Shown here one piece after another: positions 20,301-29,300 of a stretch of 64,000 nt of DNA. Under the pieces are notes generated by a model. It ran no database searches and had not been told where the DNA came from. It was given only the letters and a program-made list of their open reading frames with translations. Numbering within the stretch: the first letter of the stretch is position 1; every line of letters starts with the position of its first letter. A program made the translations under genes and the position numbers. The DNA comes from Paramarasmius palmivorus (taxonomy: Eukaryota; Basidiomycota; Agaricomycetes; Agaricales; Marasmiaceae), in assembly GCA_037176845.1 (NCBI GenBank), contig JAYKXP010000148.1, positions 1 through 64,000 on the forward strand. Reading direction: 5' to 3'.

Positions 20301-22398
20301 GAAAAGACTTCAGGTCTGAATGGATTCGCTCGAAGGCTCTTGAAGCTCGAGAGCCAGAAGGAGGAAACGATTTTGATTTCATTTTTCCTTCAGCGCATCC
20401 AGAGCAAATGTGCTCAGTGGGAATCAAAAGATTCTGTGGGAACTTAATGGTGTTCTCCTTTGCTTTTTCAAGCACTTGCTTAGACGGATGTCCAAAGCGT
20501 TTATGCCATAGTTCGAAGTTTGATGATGAAACAAGCGAACCGGCAATTAATTCCTCAGCAGGTGAAATGCGAGTTTGTAACCAATAAATTGGGTCACCAA
20601 TAGAATGAGGATGGCAAAGCATAGTCTGCTGCTCATTCCTGTTCAAGAATTCGAGTTTTCGGCGACTGCCTATAACAACCGAATCTTGTAAAATTTCTCC
20701 CATAGACAAAAGTCTAATAGATAAATTCGGGATATAATATACTGGATACAAGCGCGTAGTGCGTCTTGTAAATGAACCGGTTTTGGTCTCAATGATGTGA
20801 TCAAATAATACTGATCCTTTGCCTTCGCACTTAAGCTCAGTTTGTTTAGATGCAGTATTGATCCTTGGACCATTCCGTAATGGTTCATAATCGGCGAAAT
20901 CACCCAAATTACCGGTAAAGTGCATAGAAGCACCTGAATCCATGATCCAGTCGGCAAGAATGAGATCATTCATTGGTTTCTTTCCCTTACACTTATCACA
21001 CAATGCATAATGATCAGACAACGAATTTATTCTATTGAATAATTGATACAAATTGTTCGTCGATATACTACTAAATGCGGCTGTAAGATGAGCGCAATTA
21101 GAGTTTGCATTATTGTGTGTAGTGCGAGGTACTTGCCTAAGTGGGTCAAGCCCGTCTACCTCTTCCTCGGTATGACCCATGTCCTCGTCGAGATCGGTAG
21201 GGGGTACCTCCTCCACGTCGGTTCCCCAATCCAACTTCTCCTCGATTTCCTCTGAACGCGCGCGTTTCTGAGCTGGCGCGGGGAAATCTTCGAGGAGTCG
21301 CTTGGAACTGGACGCGACGACGTTCTCGAGGGCTTCGAGATTGTGCGCGAACCTGGGAGCTTCGAGACGCTCACAGAGTGCTCGAGCGTAAGCGACGTCA
21401 CTATAGACAGAGTCGGAAGGTACGCTACCTTGATAGGTCTGCGGAGATCTAGTCTCGACTCTCCTGGAGGTAACTCCATTCGGATTAAAAGAAGCGACCG
21501 AAGAGGCGCTAGGTCCGATCCGGGATGCCAAGGAGGCAATAGCCGTGTGAGAGTGATGATGATGGGACGGCTGCTGCTGCTGCTTCTTCTTCTGTTGCTG
21601 TTTCCCAGCACGCGATCCACGCTTAAAGGGTTTACCCTTGCCGTTAGGCTTAGGGTTCTGACCCTGGCGGGATTCCCTGTAGTTAGGGTCACGCCCCTTG
21701 CGTCTGACAGCCGAAAGGCGCATAGCAGAGGCGTTATTCGCGTCACGGCGCTCAAATTCAGCAACTATAGCGTCGCGAATTTCAGTGAACTTGAGTTCAT
21801 CTGTCTTCTTTTGCAAGAAGAGAGCCGGGACTGAGTCCCACCTTGCTGGGATAGCGGCAAGAAGAATAAGCGCACGTTGCAGCTGTGTAAGATCCATGCC
21901 GTTCTGCTTCAAGCGCTCGAAAATAGTGAGCAGCTCGTTGATCTCCGGCAATGGGTTACCGGTTCCAGAGAGTTGGAACATCAATGCCTTTTTGAAATCG
22001 GCAAAGATAATGGCAGGACCAGGCGTACTATAGGATTTCTTGAGCTCATCAAAGGTGAGTTTAGAAGTCCCCTTGAGATGGTGCTTGAGGGACTGCTTGA
22101 TGGTGAGCTCAATAGCACCTAGGGCCTGATCGTCGAGGTTGTCCCATTCGAGAATCTCCCTGTCGCGAGCAGCAACCTGCTCAGCGGTGGGACCACGTTC
22201 AGCAGCCTCTAATTTGGCAGGTCGAACGTTAAATCCCTTCACTACTTGGTAGAGTCCCTTGAATCTAAGGAACGGAATGAGTTTGTCCTCCCACTGGCGG
22301 AAGTTAGACCCATTGAGGATAGGGACCTGGTTGATGGAAGAAGCGGAAGTTGCGTCGGAAGACATAGCGATAAAAGTTCTGATGAACATAATCAGCAT
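17356..22398 (-). CDS. Copia gag-pol polyprotein
   Basis: One open frame of up to 1680 codons. The first ATG at 22398 gives MLIMFIRTFIAMSSD; the ATG 11 codons later (22365, MSSDATSAS) fits relatives better as a start. The gag part (about 20-230) has the copia-type LNGSNFRQWEDKL opening. A basic Gln/His-rich stretch (RAGKQQQKKKQQQQ) and CDKCKGKK stand where a CCHC knuckle is usual, and I see no classical knuckle. Protease has DSGAS at 487-491. Integrase has the zinc segment WHKRFGHPS with CSGCAEGK, then D, D and E in HSDLK, MSDEGGEF and NGRAERFNE. Reverse transcriptase has LDVKSAFLYGELEE, YGLKQAALVWW and YVDDALF. RNase H has YTDSDWAAD, LSSTEAEYMAL, the RRTKHIDIRYH segment and ADMFTKNL. No internal stops occur. 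Confidence 0.96.
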   Translation of the reverse strand: MLIMFIRTFIAMSSDATSASSINQVPILNGSNFRQWEDKLIPFLRFKGLYQVVKGFNVRPAKLEAAERGPTAEQVAARDREILEWDNLDDQALGAIELTIKQSLKHHLKGTSKLTFDELKKSYSTPGPAIIFADFKKALMFQLSGTGNPLPEINELLTIFERLKQNGMDLTQLQRALILLAAIPARWDSVPALFLQKKTDELKFTEIRDAIVAEFERRDANNASAMRLSAVRRKGRDPNYRESRQGQNPKPNGKGKPFKRGSRAGKQQQKKKQQQQPSHHHHSHTAIASLASRIGPSASSVASFNPNGVTSRRVETRSPQTYQGSVPSDSVYSDVAYARALCERLEAPRFAHNLEALENVVASSSKRLLEDFPAPAQKRARSEEIEEKLDWGTDVEEVPPTDLDEDMGHTEEEVDGLDPLRQVPRTTHNNANSNCAHLTAAFSSISTNNLYQLFNRINSLSDHYALCDKCKGKKPMNDLILADWIMDSGASMHFTGNLGDFADYEPLRNGPRINTASKQTELKCEGKGSVLFDHIIETKTGSFTRRTTRLYPVYYIPNLSIRLLSMGEILQDSVVIGSRRKLEFLNRNEQQTMLCHPHSIGDPIYWLQTRISPAEELIAGSLVSSSNFELWHKRFGHPSKQVLEKAKENTIKFPQNLLIPTEHICSGCAEGKMKSKSFPPSGSRASRAFERIHSDLKSFPVESYHRFKYFMTFFDDHSSHGWLILLCAKSDAITALRNFIAMVKTQHNSVIKEWMSDEGGEFKSKEFDQVLLDQGIKILQSVPHTPQQNGRAERFNETVMDKAQALRFDACLPQSWWEFCVLHALHVYNRTPIIGRLQGKTPFERLYGKAPDVSHFRVLGCGGYVYVPKDKRVNKLSPRAELMTFIGYQEGMKGFLFMDSRNYIVKAATALFDENLFPKCPESKPKGVTPVASKPGPSFIPLSLDEDDEPSHRPSPPTPAKDTAPDHDGDQSPRQSSPRQSPPPSSPSRSRSASEGDRSPPGEIGSTDGDQQLGADHGVIHPPASPPVEPTSGPSQSDSQPRRSARQRTGVQRPGNIFGEQADPNNPAQVQQDVDRQSVWRNATGDVEPGRSSSIPRPRGRKARPRGSGASRVPGPSSTSSPSERDTTGHATAESLIHKLSQEGGVGLANLLINKAIPNQDIPSPSNVREWTFQDIARMPESQQKEWKTACREELEALRKRKVFELVDLPSDRKTVKNRWVFDIKSDGRKKARLVAKGFSQVEGVDFDEIFSPVVRYESVRMLLALAALENWHVSALDVKSAFLYGELEEEIYMEQPEGFKVKGQERKVLRLRRAIYGLKQAALVWWRALTKSMKKLGFKRLVSDAGIFIHRDDKGRLVIAIIYVDDALFIGPDPKYVAQKKAEFMKKWECRDLGEANEFLRMRIRRDGNRVLIDQIPYLKKVLQRFGMENAKVAKTPLPAGYKPVENTESVDPAIRSRFQSVIGSLLYIMLGTRPDIAYAVTKLSQFSANPSKDHLSKALYVCRYLAGTSNYALVYDGRSNKGLLAYTDSDWAADPIKRRSVTGYFYKLANGIFCWQSRAQKTVALSSTEAEYMALSDCSRQAAWIKSLLTELGLPNPAIPICGDNQGSIFIASNPVQERRTKHIDIRYHYVRESVEDGKVDLFFINGDYNPADMFTKNLGHVKFLDFRKHLGLEFYTQ

Positions 22399-22532
22399 TG
22401 TGTCATGACAACATAAATGCAGCCGTAATGGCGCAAATTAAAAGGCGTGAAACCAATGTCCAGTATAATGGACAGGTACAACCAGTCAAGCCTGACAGCG
22501 GCTAATTACAGCGCTTATCATTGTGGCGACCG

Positions 22533-22544
22533 GGGCCCATAACC
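22533..22544 (-). promoter_or_regulatory. Copia primer binding site matching initiator tRNA-Met anticodon region
   Basis: Directly inside the 5' LTR the coding strand reads GGTTATGGGCCC. Its complement GGGCCCATAACC is the anticodon stem-loop sequence of eukaryotic initiator tRNA-Met. Drosophila copia is known to prime from a 5' half fragment of that tRNA, so half-tRNA priming is a good inference here. Confidence 0.75.
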
Positions 22545-22809
22545 TGTCGAAGCATATGCCTAGCCTACCGCAGTGGCAGTGGATTGACTGAGGCTTACCT
22601 GATGAATATATCTGATGAGAGATAGAAGCGTATGCGACTTGGTAGTGTGTAAAGCACTGTCTATTCCAGTAGATACCAACTAGCTTATATACTAAAGTAC
22701 AGAAGTAACCCGCATAGGAGTCCAAGTGGTACGTACAGTAAGACAAAGGAATTCCGAGTGGTGCTCGGAGATAGAGTGGATATAATCTAATCTAAAGATA
22801 GTTTCAACA
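22545..22809 (-). repeat. Copia 5' LTR
   Basis: The right 265-bp LTR is upstream on the coding strand, with the duplicate ATTCC just beyond. By eye it matches the left LTR at every position I compared. Confidence 0.95.
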
Positions 22810-25800
22810 ATTCCATCGTCCAAAGTTACATTGCTGGTTGTAGCGACCCCTCGGATCAATGCCGTTCCATCACCTTCAATAGCTTGCGAAGTTTCTGACC
22901 CTATAACCACTCGGGGCGGGTTCATTCCAACAACAGCTTGATGCTGGTATAGAAATGGAGTACCCAGGATTACATCATAGGTGCGTAGATTTGCCACATC
23001 AAACGTTCGACGTTCTCTTATCTTCTGATATTCTAGCTCTGCTTCAGCAGTCCACTTGACTGATGAACGTGAACCAGAAACTGCCATGTGCAAGGTGAGC
23101 GGCTTGTTCAAAGCTTTCTTCCGAAGTTGTAATTGATCAACAACTTTGGTAGATACAATGTCCGTTAGGCTTCCAGTGTCGAGGAGTGTTCGAACTGGGT
23201 GCCCGTTCAAGTGGGTGACAACAACAATAGGTTTCGGTACTCGTCGCCACATGTCCCGTGGTGTAGACGAGTTCCTTTCTAGCTCAGGACCTGCAGTGAC
23301 CTTTGCCATGTTACATTCAAGCCCGTTATCCCATGGAAGAGGACCAGTTAAGTCTGAGTCAAGAAAAACTTCGAGCTTGATGTCTAACCCTTGTTCTGTA
23401 TAGAATGTTCCAGGGTCTAGCGAGGAGAGTTGTTCCTCGATAAATGGTTTGGGTCGTGCAACCACTAGAAACATGGTTCGATGGGCCTGAACCAATTTCT
23501 TCTTGACGAAGTGTGATAAATCAAAGGGCTGACGGTGAAGGTATGCTACTGGAACCTTGATAATAACTTGAAGTGCCTGATCAAGGATAGGATAGTGATC
23601 TTCATTTCGGGCTTGAACAATAAATCGTGGTCCGTTAAAGGTGTGTGGTTGATACGGTGGATCAAGATTAAACTCAATCCATCCCAAGAACTTGGTTAAA
23701 CCATCTCGGTAAGCATCACCAATTGAACGCCATTCATGTCTGATGACATTCCTATCTCTTTCAGTTCTGGTGACACGCCATTGATGGCACTGTTCTCGGT
23801 ACCAGTAAACAAGCATAAAATTTGGATCTTCAGCCCATTCAAATGGAAGATAGGCAGTTGCATAAGCACCCTCCCGGTGATTATACCGGGTGGTATCCTC
23901 TATTGCGAAACGGTTGTCATCCTGCCGAATAACATTAAACCTTCCATACTGAACATTTCTTCGGTACGGATCTCCAGGATAAGGTGCGGCACTGTCTAGC
24001 GAGTACCGTATCCGCTCAGCTAATGGATCTTCCCAGCGAACAGGTGGATCATTCTTACTCTGGCCATAGAAACGGCTTCGAGCTGGAGTATTAGGTGGAT
24101 CCACATCCTGGTGAAGCCAACTTGTTGTCATATGACGTCGGAAGTATCGCTTCTTCTCCGGTTTGGGTAACCGAAGCCTATGAATGGGCTCAAACATTAA
24201 CGGTGAGCGAAAAACAACTTTGAATTCATGTTCGGTGTTGTTGATTTCCAATTCATCTTCTGACAGGAAAGGATCATCAGCACCCTCTAACTCGTCTTCA
24301 ACGTAGTCTTCGGGTAAGCTGTATTCCTTTGATGAATCATCATTCCAATCATCATCAGTATCTGACACGTCTTGTAGATCTGGCATGCTATCATGCTCTG
24401 AACCTTTGGAATCAGAGCTTGAATCTGAACTTGACGCCGGTCGCAATGGAGGAAGACTCTCACTTCCAGAATCTGAATCAGAGCTGGAGTCGGAACCATC
24501 AGAATCATCTGGAATAGCCTGCATGTGATTGTGTTGAGTATGAAGCCCAGGAAGATCACAATCACTATCAATGCATTGTTCGTCGCACGAATCCTCATAG
24601 TCATCTCGTTGGAACCTCTCCCACCAATGGTAAAGTTCTAAGTCATCCAACTCTGTAGCAGTTTCGTACTCATTCTCGCTATCAGATTCTGAGGTATTTG
24701 ACTCATATTCCAAGGCCGAACATTCAAAGTGAACAGCGCGTGATGTTAGCGTCTCAAAGCTGGTGCCGGCATTATCAGAATCAATGTCCAATTCAACGTT
24801 GTTGGCTGGAATCCCGGGAGGTGAATTCTTTTTGTCTGATTTCATTGTTCCTTTCTTGGGACACTTAGATGAATAGTGTTCTGTGCTTTCACAGATAAAA
24901 CACTTGTTCTCAGCTCGGAGTTTAGCTTTTTGAGCATCGGTAAGTCTGCGTTTTCCATTCTCCTTTGAGGATTTACTGCCTGACTTGTTCTTCCATCCAG
25001 GCTTAGAGGATCCAGAAGTGGTCTCATTAAGCTTGGAGGTAGAAGCCTGTCGGTTCCCATCAGAGGTAGAGGTACGTGTTCCTTTCCTTTGCTCTCTGAA
25101 CTTAGACTGATCTGTCTTTCCTTTCTTAGGTTTGTTTTTGGATGACGGGTCACTCTTGCGACGAGTCTCCGATTCCATCAGGTATGTTTCAATGATTTCA
25201 GCTTCAGTAACCAGGTCCTGATACTTGGCGCGGTCAGGGTCCCAGTACTTTCGTCTCAATTCATCTTTGATGTCGAGACGAAGACCTTTCCAGATCTCAT
25301 TGCAACGTTCGCGGTTATCATCAATACCAATGGAATCCATCAATTCTTCAGCCTTAGCAACATAGGTGCGTACATCTTTCTTGTCTTGATAACAGCGACG
25401 AAGTTCACGTCTTTGCAGCTGTTGAAAGTTGCGCGGAAAGCAGTAATTGAACAATTCACGTAAGAACTCTGTCAATGTCCAATCCTGTGGATTTCGGCTG
25501 ACCGAATTGTGATAGAAGTCAAGTGCTTTGCCTGATAAGAAGCGCGCAACTCGGACAACTCGCATACTACGAGGTACATTTCCATCCATGCAGTAGTACC
25601 TTGCCTGACGACCATATGTTTCAAAGTCTCGAAGTACGGCTTGTCCTCCGTATTCCTTCGGAGCCTCGGGCTTCAAGCGTATTTGCTTGGAAGTCTTCGA
25701 GCGATGTCGGGGACTATAATAGTCACTGAACGAGTCTTCTGAATCACTTGATGATTCATCACCATCTGATCCAGATGTATCACTTCGTGCAGCCGTGCCA

Positions 25801-27146
25801 CCTTCATCTGACGAACTTGGTCCAGAGCCTGGGTCATCCTTATCAGGCTTGCATTTACCATTACGGTTACCACGACGAGGGACATAAGCCTTTCGGCTTT
25901 GCTTCTTCTTTGGCTTGTCCATATCCGTGTCAGACTCATCCAACGAACTTGAGTCAGGATCAGGTGAGCCTTTCCTTTGCTCAAGACCAAGCATACGAGC
26001 TAATGGACTATTTTTCAAGATGTTATCTTCAGCCCTTTTAGCACGGTTGTCATCATTATTGGGTTTCCGGTAAGCAGCCGTTTTACCCTGATGTTTCTTG
26101 ATCCGCTCATTGATCTTTCGTGCAGATGCAGTTTTGCCAATCTTAATGTCCGAGAGCGGAGTACGCTCTTGCTTGCGCTTCATGCGTTCACGTCGTTCTT
26201 TGGAAGGTTTGCGTTTACGCCTTTCCTTCTGTGCATTAGACAGTTTGCGCTTACGAGTCCTTTTCTCATTCTCAGACTCGTTATCTTCCTTGATGGAAGG
26301 TATACTTGATTCAGCAAGATCTTTGACGAATTTCTTGCGGAGATCATCATTCTTCAAGGCCTGTTTCAAACCGTCAAGGATAGCCTGTTGTATCTCAGGC
26401 TGGAGCTCCTCTTGCGGCATATCATTCACCAGGTCACAGCCGTCAAAGTCACGAGCCTTTCCTTTAGGCTTGCTAGGTCCCGGGGTGGGTAGTCTAGTGT
26501 TCTCTTTGTCACTAGCTGACAGCTCAGTAGATTCACTTTCAAACTCATCGGACAACACAGGTTCTTCAATGTCATCTTCATCGATGTCTTTATTAGGTGA
26601 GAGTACCGAGTATCTATTCTCAGATACAACTGATGGACTGTTTCTACTAGAACTGCCCGAACGACTGCGTCCCACGCGAGTCGGTTTCATCCATGGATCA
26701 GCACGAGAACCATTCTCCGTGCCTGTAGCTTCATAATAGTCATATGTTTCGAACTCAGGGAATCTTGTATCCTGAATTGGAGAATAATGACCATTGTGTT
26801 CACCATTATTCGGAGATGCGTCCATCTCATCGCGGTGTGAATTAACCGAAGATTCAAAGCCTTCGGGCCCTGGTTCCCTCTTGGGTACTGGGGGCGGACT
26901 CGGTTCCCTTGAAGGTACTGAGAGTGGAGCACTGGCAGATCGCGTCAGGTGCTCTGAGGGGTCAACATAACCCAAGTCTGCTTGAGTCGCAGAACCACCG
27001 TTCGAGGCAGCAGCCGACGTCGGAGTGGGAGTGAGGCTTGAAGAACCACTCGAAGCCGACGAAGTACGGCGTACTGGAATGCGAGACGGAGGTGCATCGT
27101 TAGCTTGTCCTCCTTTGCGAGGACGTAAGCCATATCTAGAAGACAT
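22810..27146 (-). CDS. Gypsy gag and aspartic protease
   Basis: The frame starts MSSRYGLRPRKGGQAND at 27146 and stays open for about 1446 codons to the copia insertion point; beyond it the apparent frame only reads copia LTR. The N-terminal third is Ser/Pro- and Lys-rich low complexity. The capsid-like domain holds ARYYCMDGNVPRSMRVVR, SGKALDFYHN, FLRELFNYCFP and RTYVAKAEELMDSI. A zinc knuckle CFICESTEHYSSKC fits CX2CX4HX4C. Acidic repeats follow (DSDGSDSSSDSDSGS). The protease has RTLLDTGSLTDIVS and later VILGTPFLYQHQ. Across the copia gap the same frame continues into RT, so gag, protease and pol formed one polyprotein with no frameshift. Confidence 0.92.
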
Positions 27147-27318
27147 ATTGTTAGTACACAGACAGTAGAATAGAAACTCACAAAAAGATAGATAGAACAG
27201 AAATAAAGCAAGGATCTCTTCGCTTGCTTGATCCAGACGGAATGCTAGGATGGCCTATCCTAGGGTGATCCAGAAAGGAGGTCGCGACGGCGAAGAGCAG
27301 AGGTTCGGGTTAAAAATT

Positions 27319-27665
27319 TGTGACGCGAGACGAAGTCACGGCACAAGGTTGCTTAGCTTGAGGGTCGGTTCGAGGTCGGAGAGAGATGTTCAGACAGAGA
27401 TTAACCAGAATAGAGGTTATGAATTCTGCTCTACCTAGTACAAGTTGAGTCTCTTATATACTAGAGTCCTCGGAAACACGGTAAGTATACAAAGTTCATG
27501 TGATGGGGAAATGACAGTATGAGTGTGCGTAAACGAGTGCGGGTGTAAGAGAACTAAATGAGACGAGGCTGTACAAAGGCAGCTGATACAGGATAGTCGG
27601 TAGAGTCGACGGGATGACGAGGGAAAAGTGAGTAAAATGTCCGTGAGATGATCGAGTCCGTCACA
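27319..27665 (-). repeat. Gypsy 5' LTR
   Basis: This 347-bp right LTR is upstream on the coding strand and is followed by the target duplication CTATC at 27666-27670. Just inside it the coding strand reads AATTTTTAACCCGAACC. This does not start with TGG, as standard full-length tRNA primer sites do, so the primer is not clear. Confidence 0.93.
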
Positions 27666-27670
27666 CTATC

Positions 27671-27992
27671 CGTCCCAGCCTTCCTCTTGATGCCTTTCCC
27701 AACGAGTTCGGATCCAAGCTGTAGATTTGCAAGTTCTGTTGGGTACTTGTAGATATGAGAGTGACTATGATTTGTTCTGGTCGCCGACAAGCCCAAATAT
27801 ACAAAGTTCCTGTGAACTATTCCTGTAGTCAGCACGCATAAGATACCATGAGAGCATGGCAACGTACCAGGTCTTTCTCTCGGTGACCATCAACGTGCAG
27901 CCCTTTCCAACGTCCCTTTCCAGAAGATCTTCTACAGAGAGTGACTTGAGATCAACCACTATCAACCAATTATGCCATGAGCAAAGGAACGT
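27671..27992 (-). other. Right flank of the gypsy insertion, possible exons of an interrupted locus
   Basis: The minus strand has an open piece with LKSLSVEDLLERDVGKG ending at a GTACGT donor (near 27870). A GACTACAG acceptor (near 27830) then leads to GIVHRNFVYLGLSATR and onward to KGIKRKAGTD at the insertion point. These look like exons of a gene cut by the gypsy element, but I do not recognise the family. Confidence 0.3.
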
Positions 27993-28003
27993 ACCTTAGG
28001 ATA

Positions 28004-28500
28004 ACTGGCCTAGTAAGACCCCATCGCTCGTCATCACGTGATGTAATTAGACCTTTTTTGGTAACATGTTCCCGCCTCCCAAACACACTCTCTGAGTCTC
28101 TGCGGGGGGTTCCCCCCCGTACCCCCCACTAAATATCTGCAAGACCCTAACCCTTTTGCGGGGGGTTCCCCCCCTGCACCCCCCTCCTAACCCCGAACCC
28201 CTAACCTAACCTACCTCGCTGGGGGTAAGTGCTTCGCCCTTACCCCCAGCGAGGGGCGCTTCGCGCCTGGAGCCCGCTACGCGGGCAGGAAAACTACCCT
28301 AACCCCTAACCAACGCGCTTCGCGCTGAATACAAAATGTACTTTGAAGGACTCGAACACTGTGCCTAAGGGAAACAAAAACTAAGTGGATACTGCAACTT
28401 ACCACTCCGCCAAGCGCCTTATCTAAACTGCTTGACGGGTCAATTGACATCAGGCTCCGTCTCACGTGACGACGAGCGATGGGGTCTTACTGGCTGCGAC
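28004..28500. mobile_element. Short GC-rich hairpin-dense inverted-repeat element
   Basis: A 30-bp inverted repeat starting AGTAAGACCCCATCGCTCGT lies at 28012-28041 and 28462-28491, matching at 29 of 30 positions. The segment is flanked by an 11-bp perfect direct repeat ACCTTAGGATA (27993-28003 and 28501-28511), a length seen for Mutator-like target duplications. The interior codes for nothing and is a string of palindromes plus CCTAACCC-type repeats. If the direct repeats are the duplication, a few terminal bases outside the inverted repeat do not pair. It looks like a non-autonomous DNA transposon; the superfamily is a guess. Confidence 0.7.
28214..28254. repeat. 16-bp perfect hairpin
   Basis: CCTCGCTGGGGGTAAG (28214-28229) pairs perfectly with 28239-28254 across a 9-nt loop. 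Nearby are the smaller palindromes CGGGGGGTTCCCCCCG (about 28103), GCCCGCTACGCGGGC (about 28271) and two GCGCTTCGCGC (about 28257 and 28316). Confidence 0.9.
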
Positions 28501-28511
28501 ACCTTAGGATA

Positions 28512-29300
28512 CTGTAACTCATTTGGATTTTATGCCGTAGGTGCGAAGAAGGGGGAAACGTTGTCGTGGTTCGGGATCAAGAAGCTGTCGACATCGTTTC
28601 CCACGACGATAACGCTTCTTTTGACACCACCGTGATCGGCTCGGTTCTATCTCGGCTCTCTGAGTGTTCTTCTCAATAGATGCTTCTCTAGAAGGTCGTT
28701 TCGAAGGGTCACAATAAAGGATGGAAATTTGGATAATACTTCAAATCAAGATACCTTCCTATCAGATCCCAAGAACGCTCCGGCGTCCGCTCCGCTCCAT
28801 TCCACTCTACAGCTACCTACGAATGATTATCCAGCCGCTCACCAGGACCTGATCTCGAATGTCGAGCCTGGCATCTTCGTTCTGTGGACCGGTCTTCTAC
28901 TTTAAGGGTGCTATTCTGGTTATCAGACACACAAGGCACTACCGAGATCCCGCCATATCAAGCTTCTTTCTGAGTGATATCCTGGTTCATGCACACGCCA
29001 TCTCCGGGCCTTTCTTGTGACTTGCTGCATCCGATCCCTGAACAGCTTCTCTTGCTCTGAACCTCTTCGTGTTATCCATTCAAAGGCACGTACTTTCAAC
29101 TTTCCGACTACGCCTCTCCCATTCTGCGAGAGGCGCATAAACCTTCAACACCCCGACTCGAACATTTCGTCCTGCTTCCCTTCCAGCCTGGGGTTTTTGT
29201 TCGCTTCTAGGAAAGGCGTATATCAAGCTTTTGAGGTCGAAAAGGCAGCGGAATCCTTATGATTCGATTCATTGTGATTCAAGAACGTACCTGAATCTTG
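28512..29300. other. Gene-poor region with the recurrent ATCGTTTCCCACGACG block
   Basis: I see no complete gene. At 28593-28608 lies the 16-mer ATCGTTTCCCACGACG, followed by AACGCTTCTTTTGACACC, a block repeated near 36.1, 43.6 and 58.8 kb. Short frames to about 29.3 kb have no recognisable motif. Confidence 0.35.

Larger units (their letters stand above)
16931..22809 (-). mobile_element. Full-length Ty1/copia retrotransposon, apparently intact
   Basis: The element spans 5879 bp between 265-bp LTRs (16931-17195 and 22545-22809) that look identical by eye, begin TGTCGAAGCA and end GTTTCAACA. The perfect 5-bp duplication ATTCC flanks it (16926-16930 and 22810-22814). It lies inside the gypsy element, between protease and reverse transcriptase, in the same orientation. 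It has a primer binding site next to the 5' LTR, a polypurine tract next to the 3' LTR and one uninterrupted gag-pol frame, so it has everything expected of an autonomous element. The integrase-before-RT order defines Ty1/copia. Confidence 0.96.
10824..27665 (-). mobile_element. Ty3/gypsy LTR retrotransposon carrying two nested insertions
   Basis: The element is bounded by 347-bp LTRs at 10824-11170 and 27319-27665 that look identical by eye, start TGTGACGCG and end GTCCGTCACA. The 5-bp target duplication CTATC sits at 10819-10823 and 27666-27670. Transcription is on the minus strand. The protein order is gag, aspartic protease, reverse transcriptase, RNase H, integrase, chromodomain-like region and a long C-terminal extension, all in one frame once the copia insertion at 16931-22809 is removed. 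A second insertion (11185-12128) lies 14 bp inside the 3' LTR. A single in-frame TGA at 15617-15619 interrupts pol. The RT-before-integrase order and H2C2 plus D,D35E integrase place it in Ty3/gypsy. Without the insertions it would be about 10 kb. Confidence 0.95.

Noticed and set aside
27780..27830. GIVHRNF on the minus strand, recalling a kinase catalytic loop
   Set aside because: The catalytic aspartate is replaced, no glycine loop, DFG or APE motif is nearby, and the piece is too short to support a kinase call.
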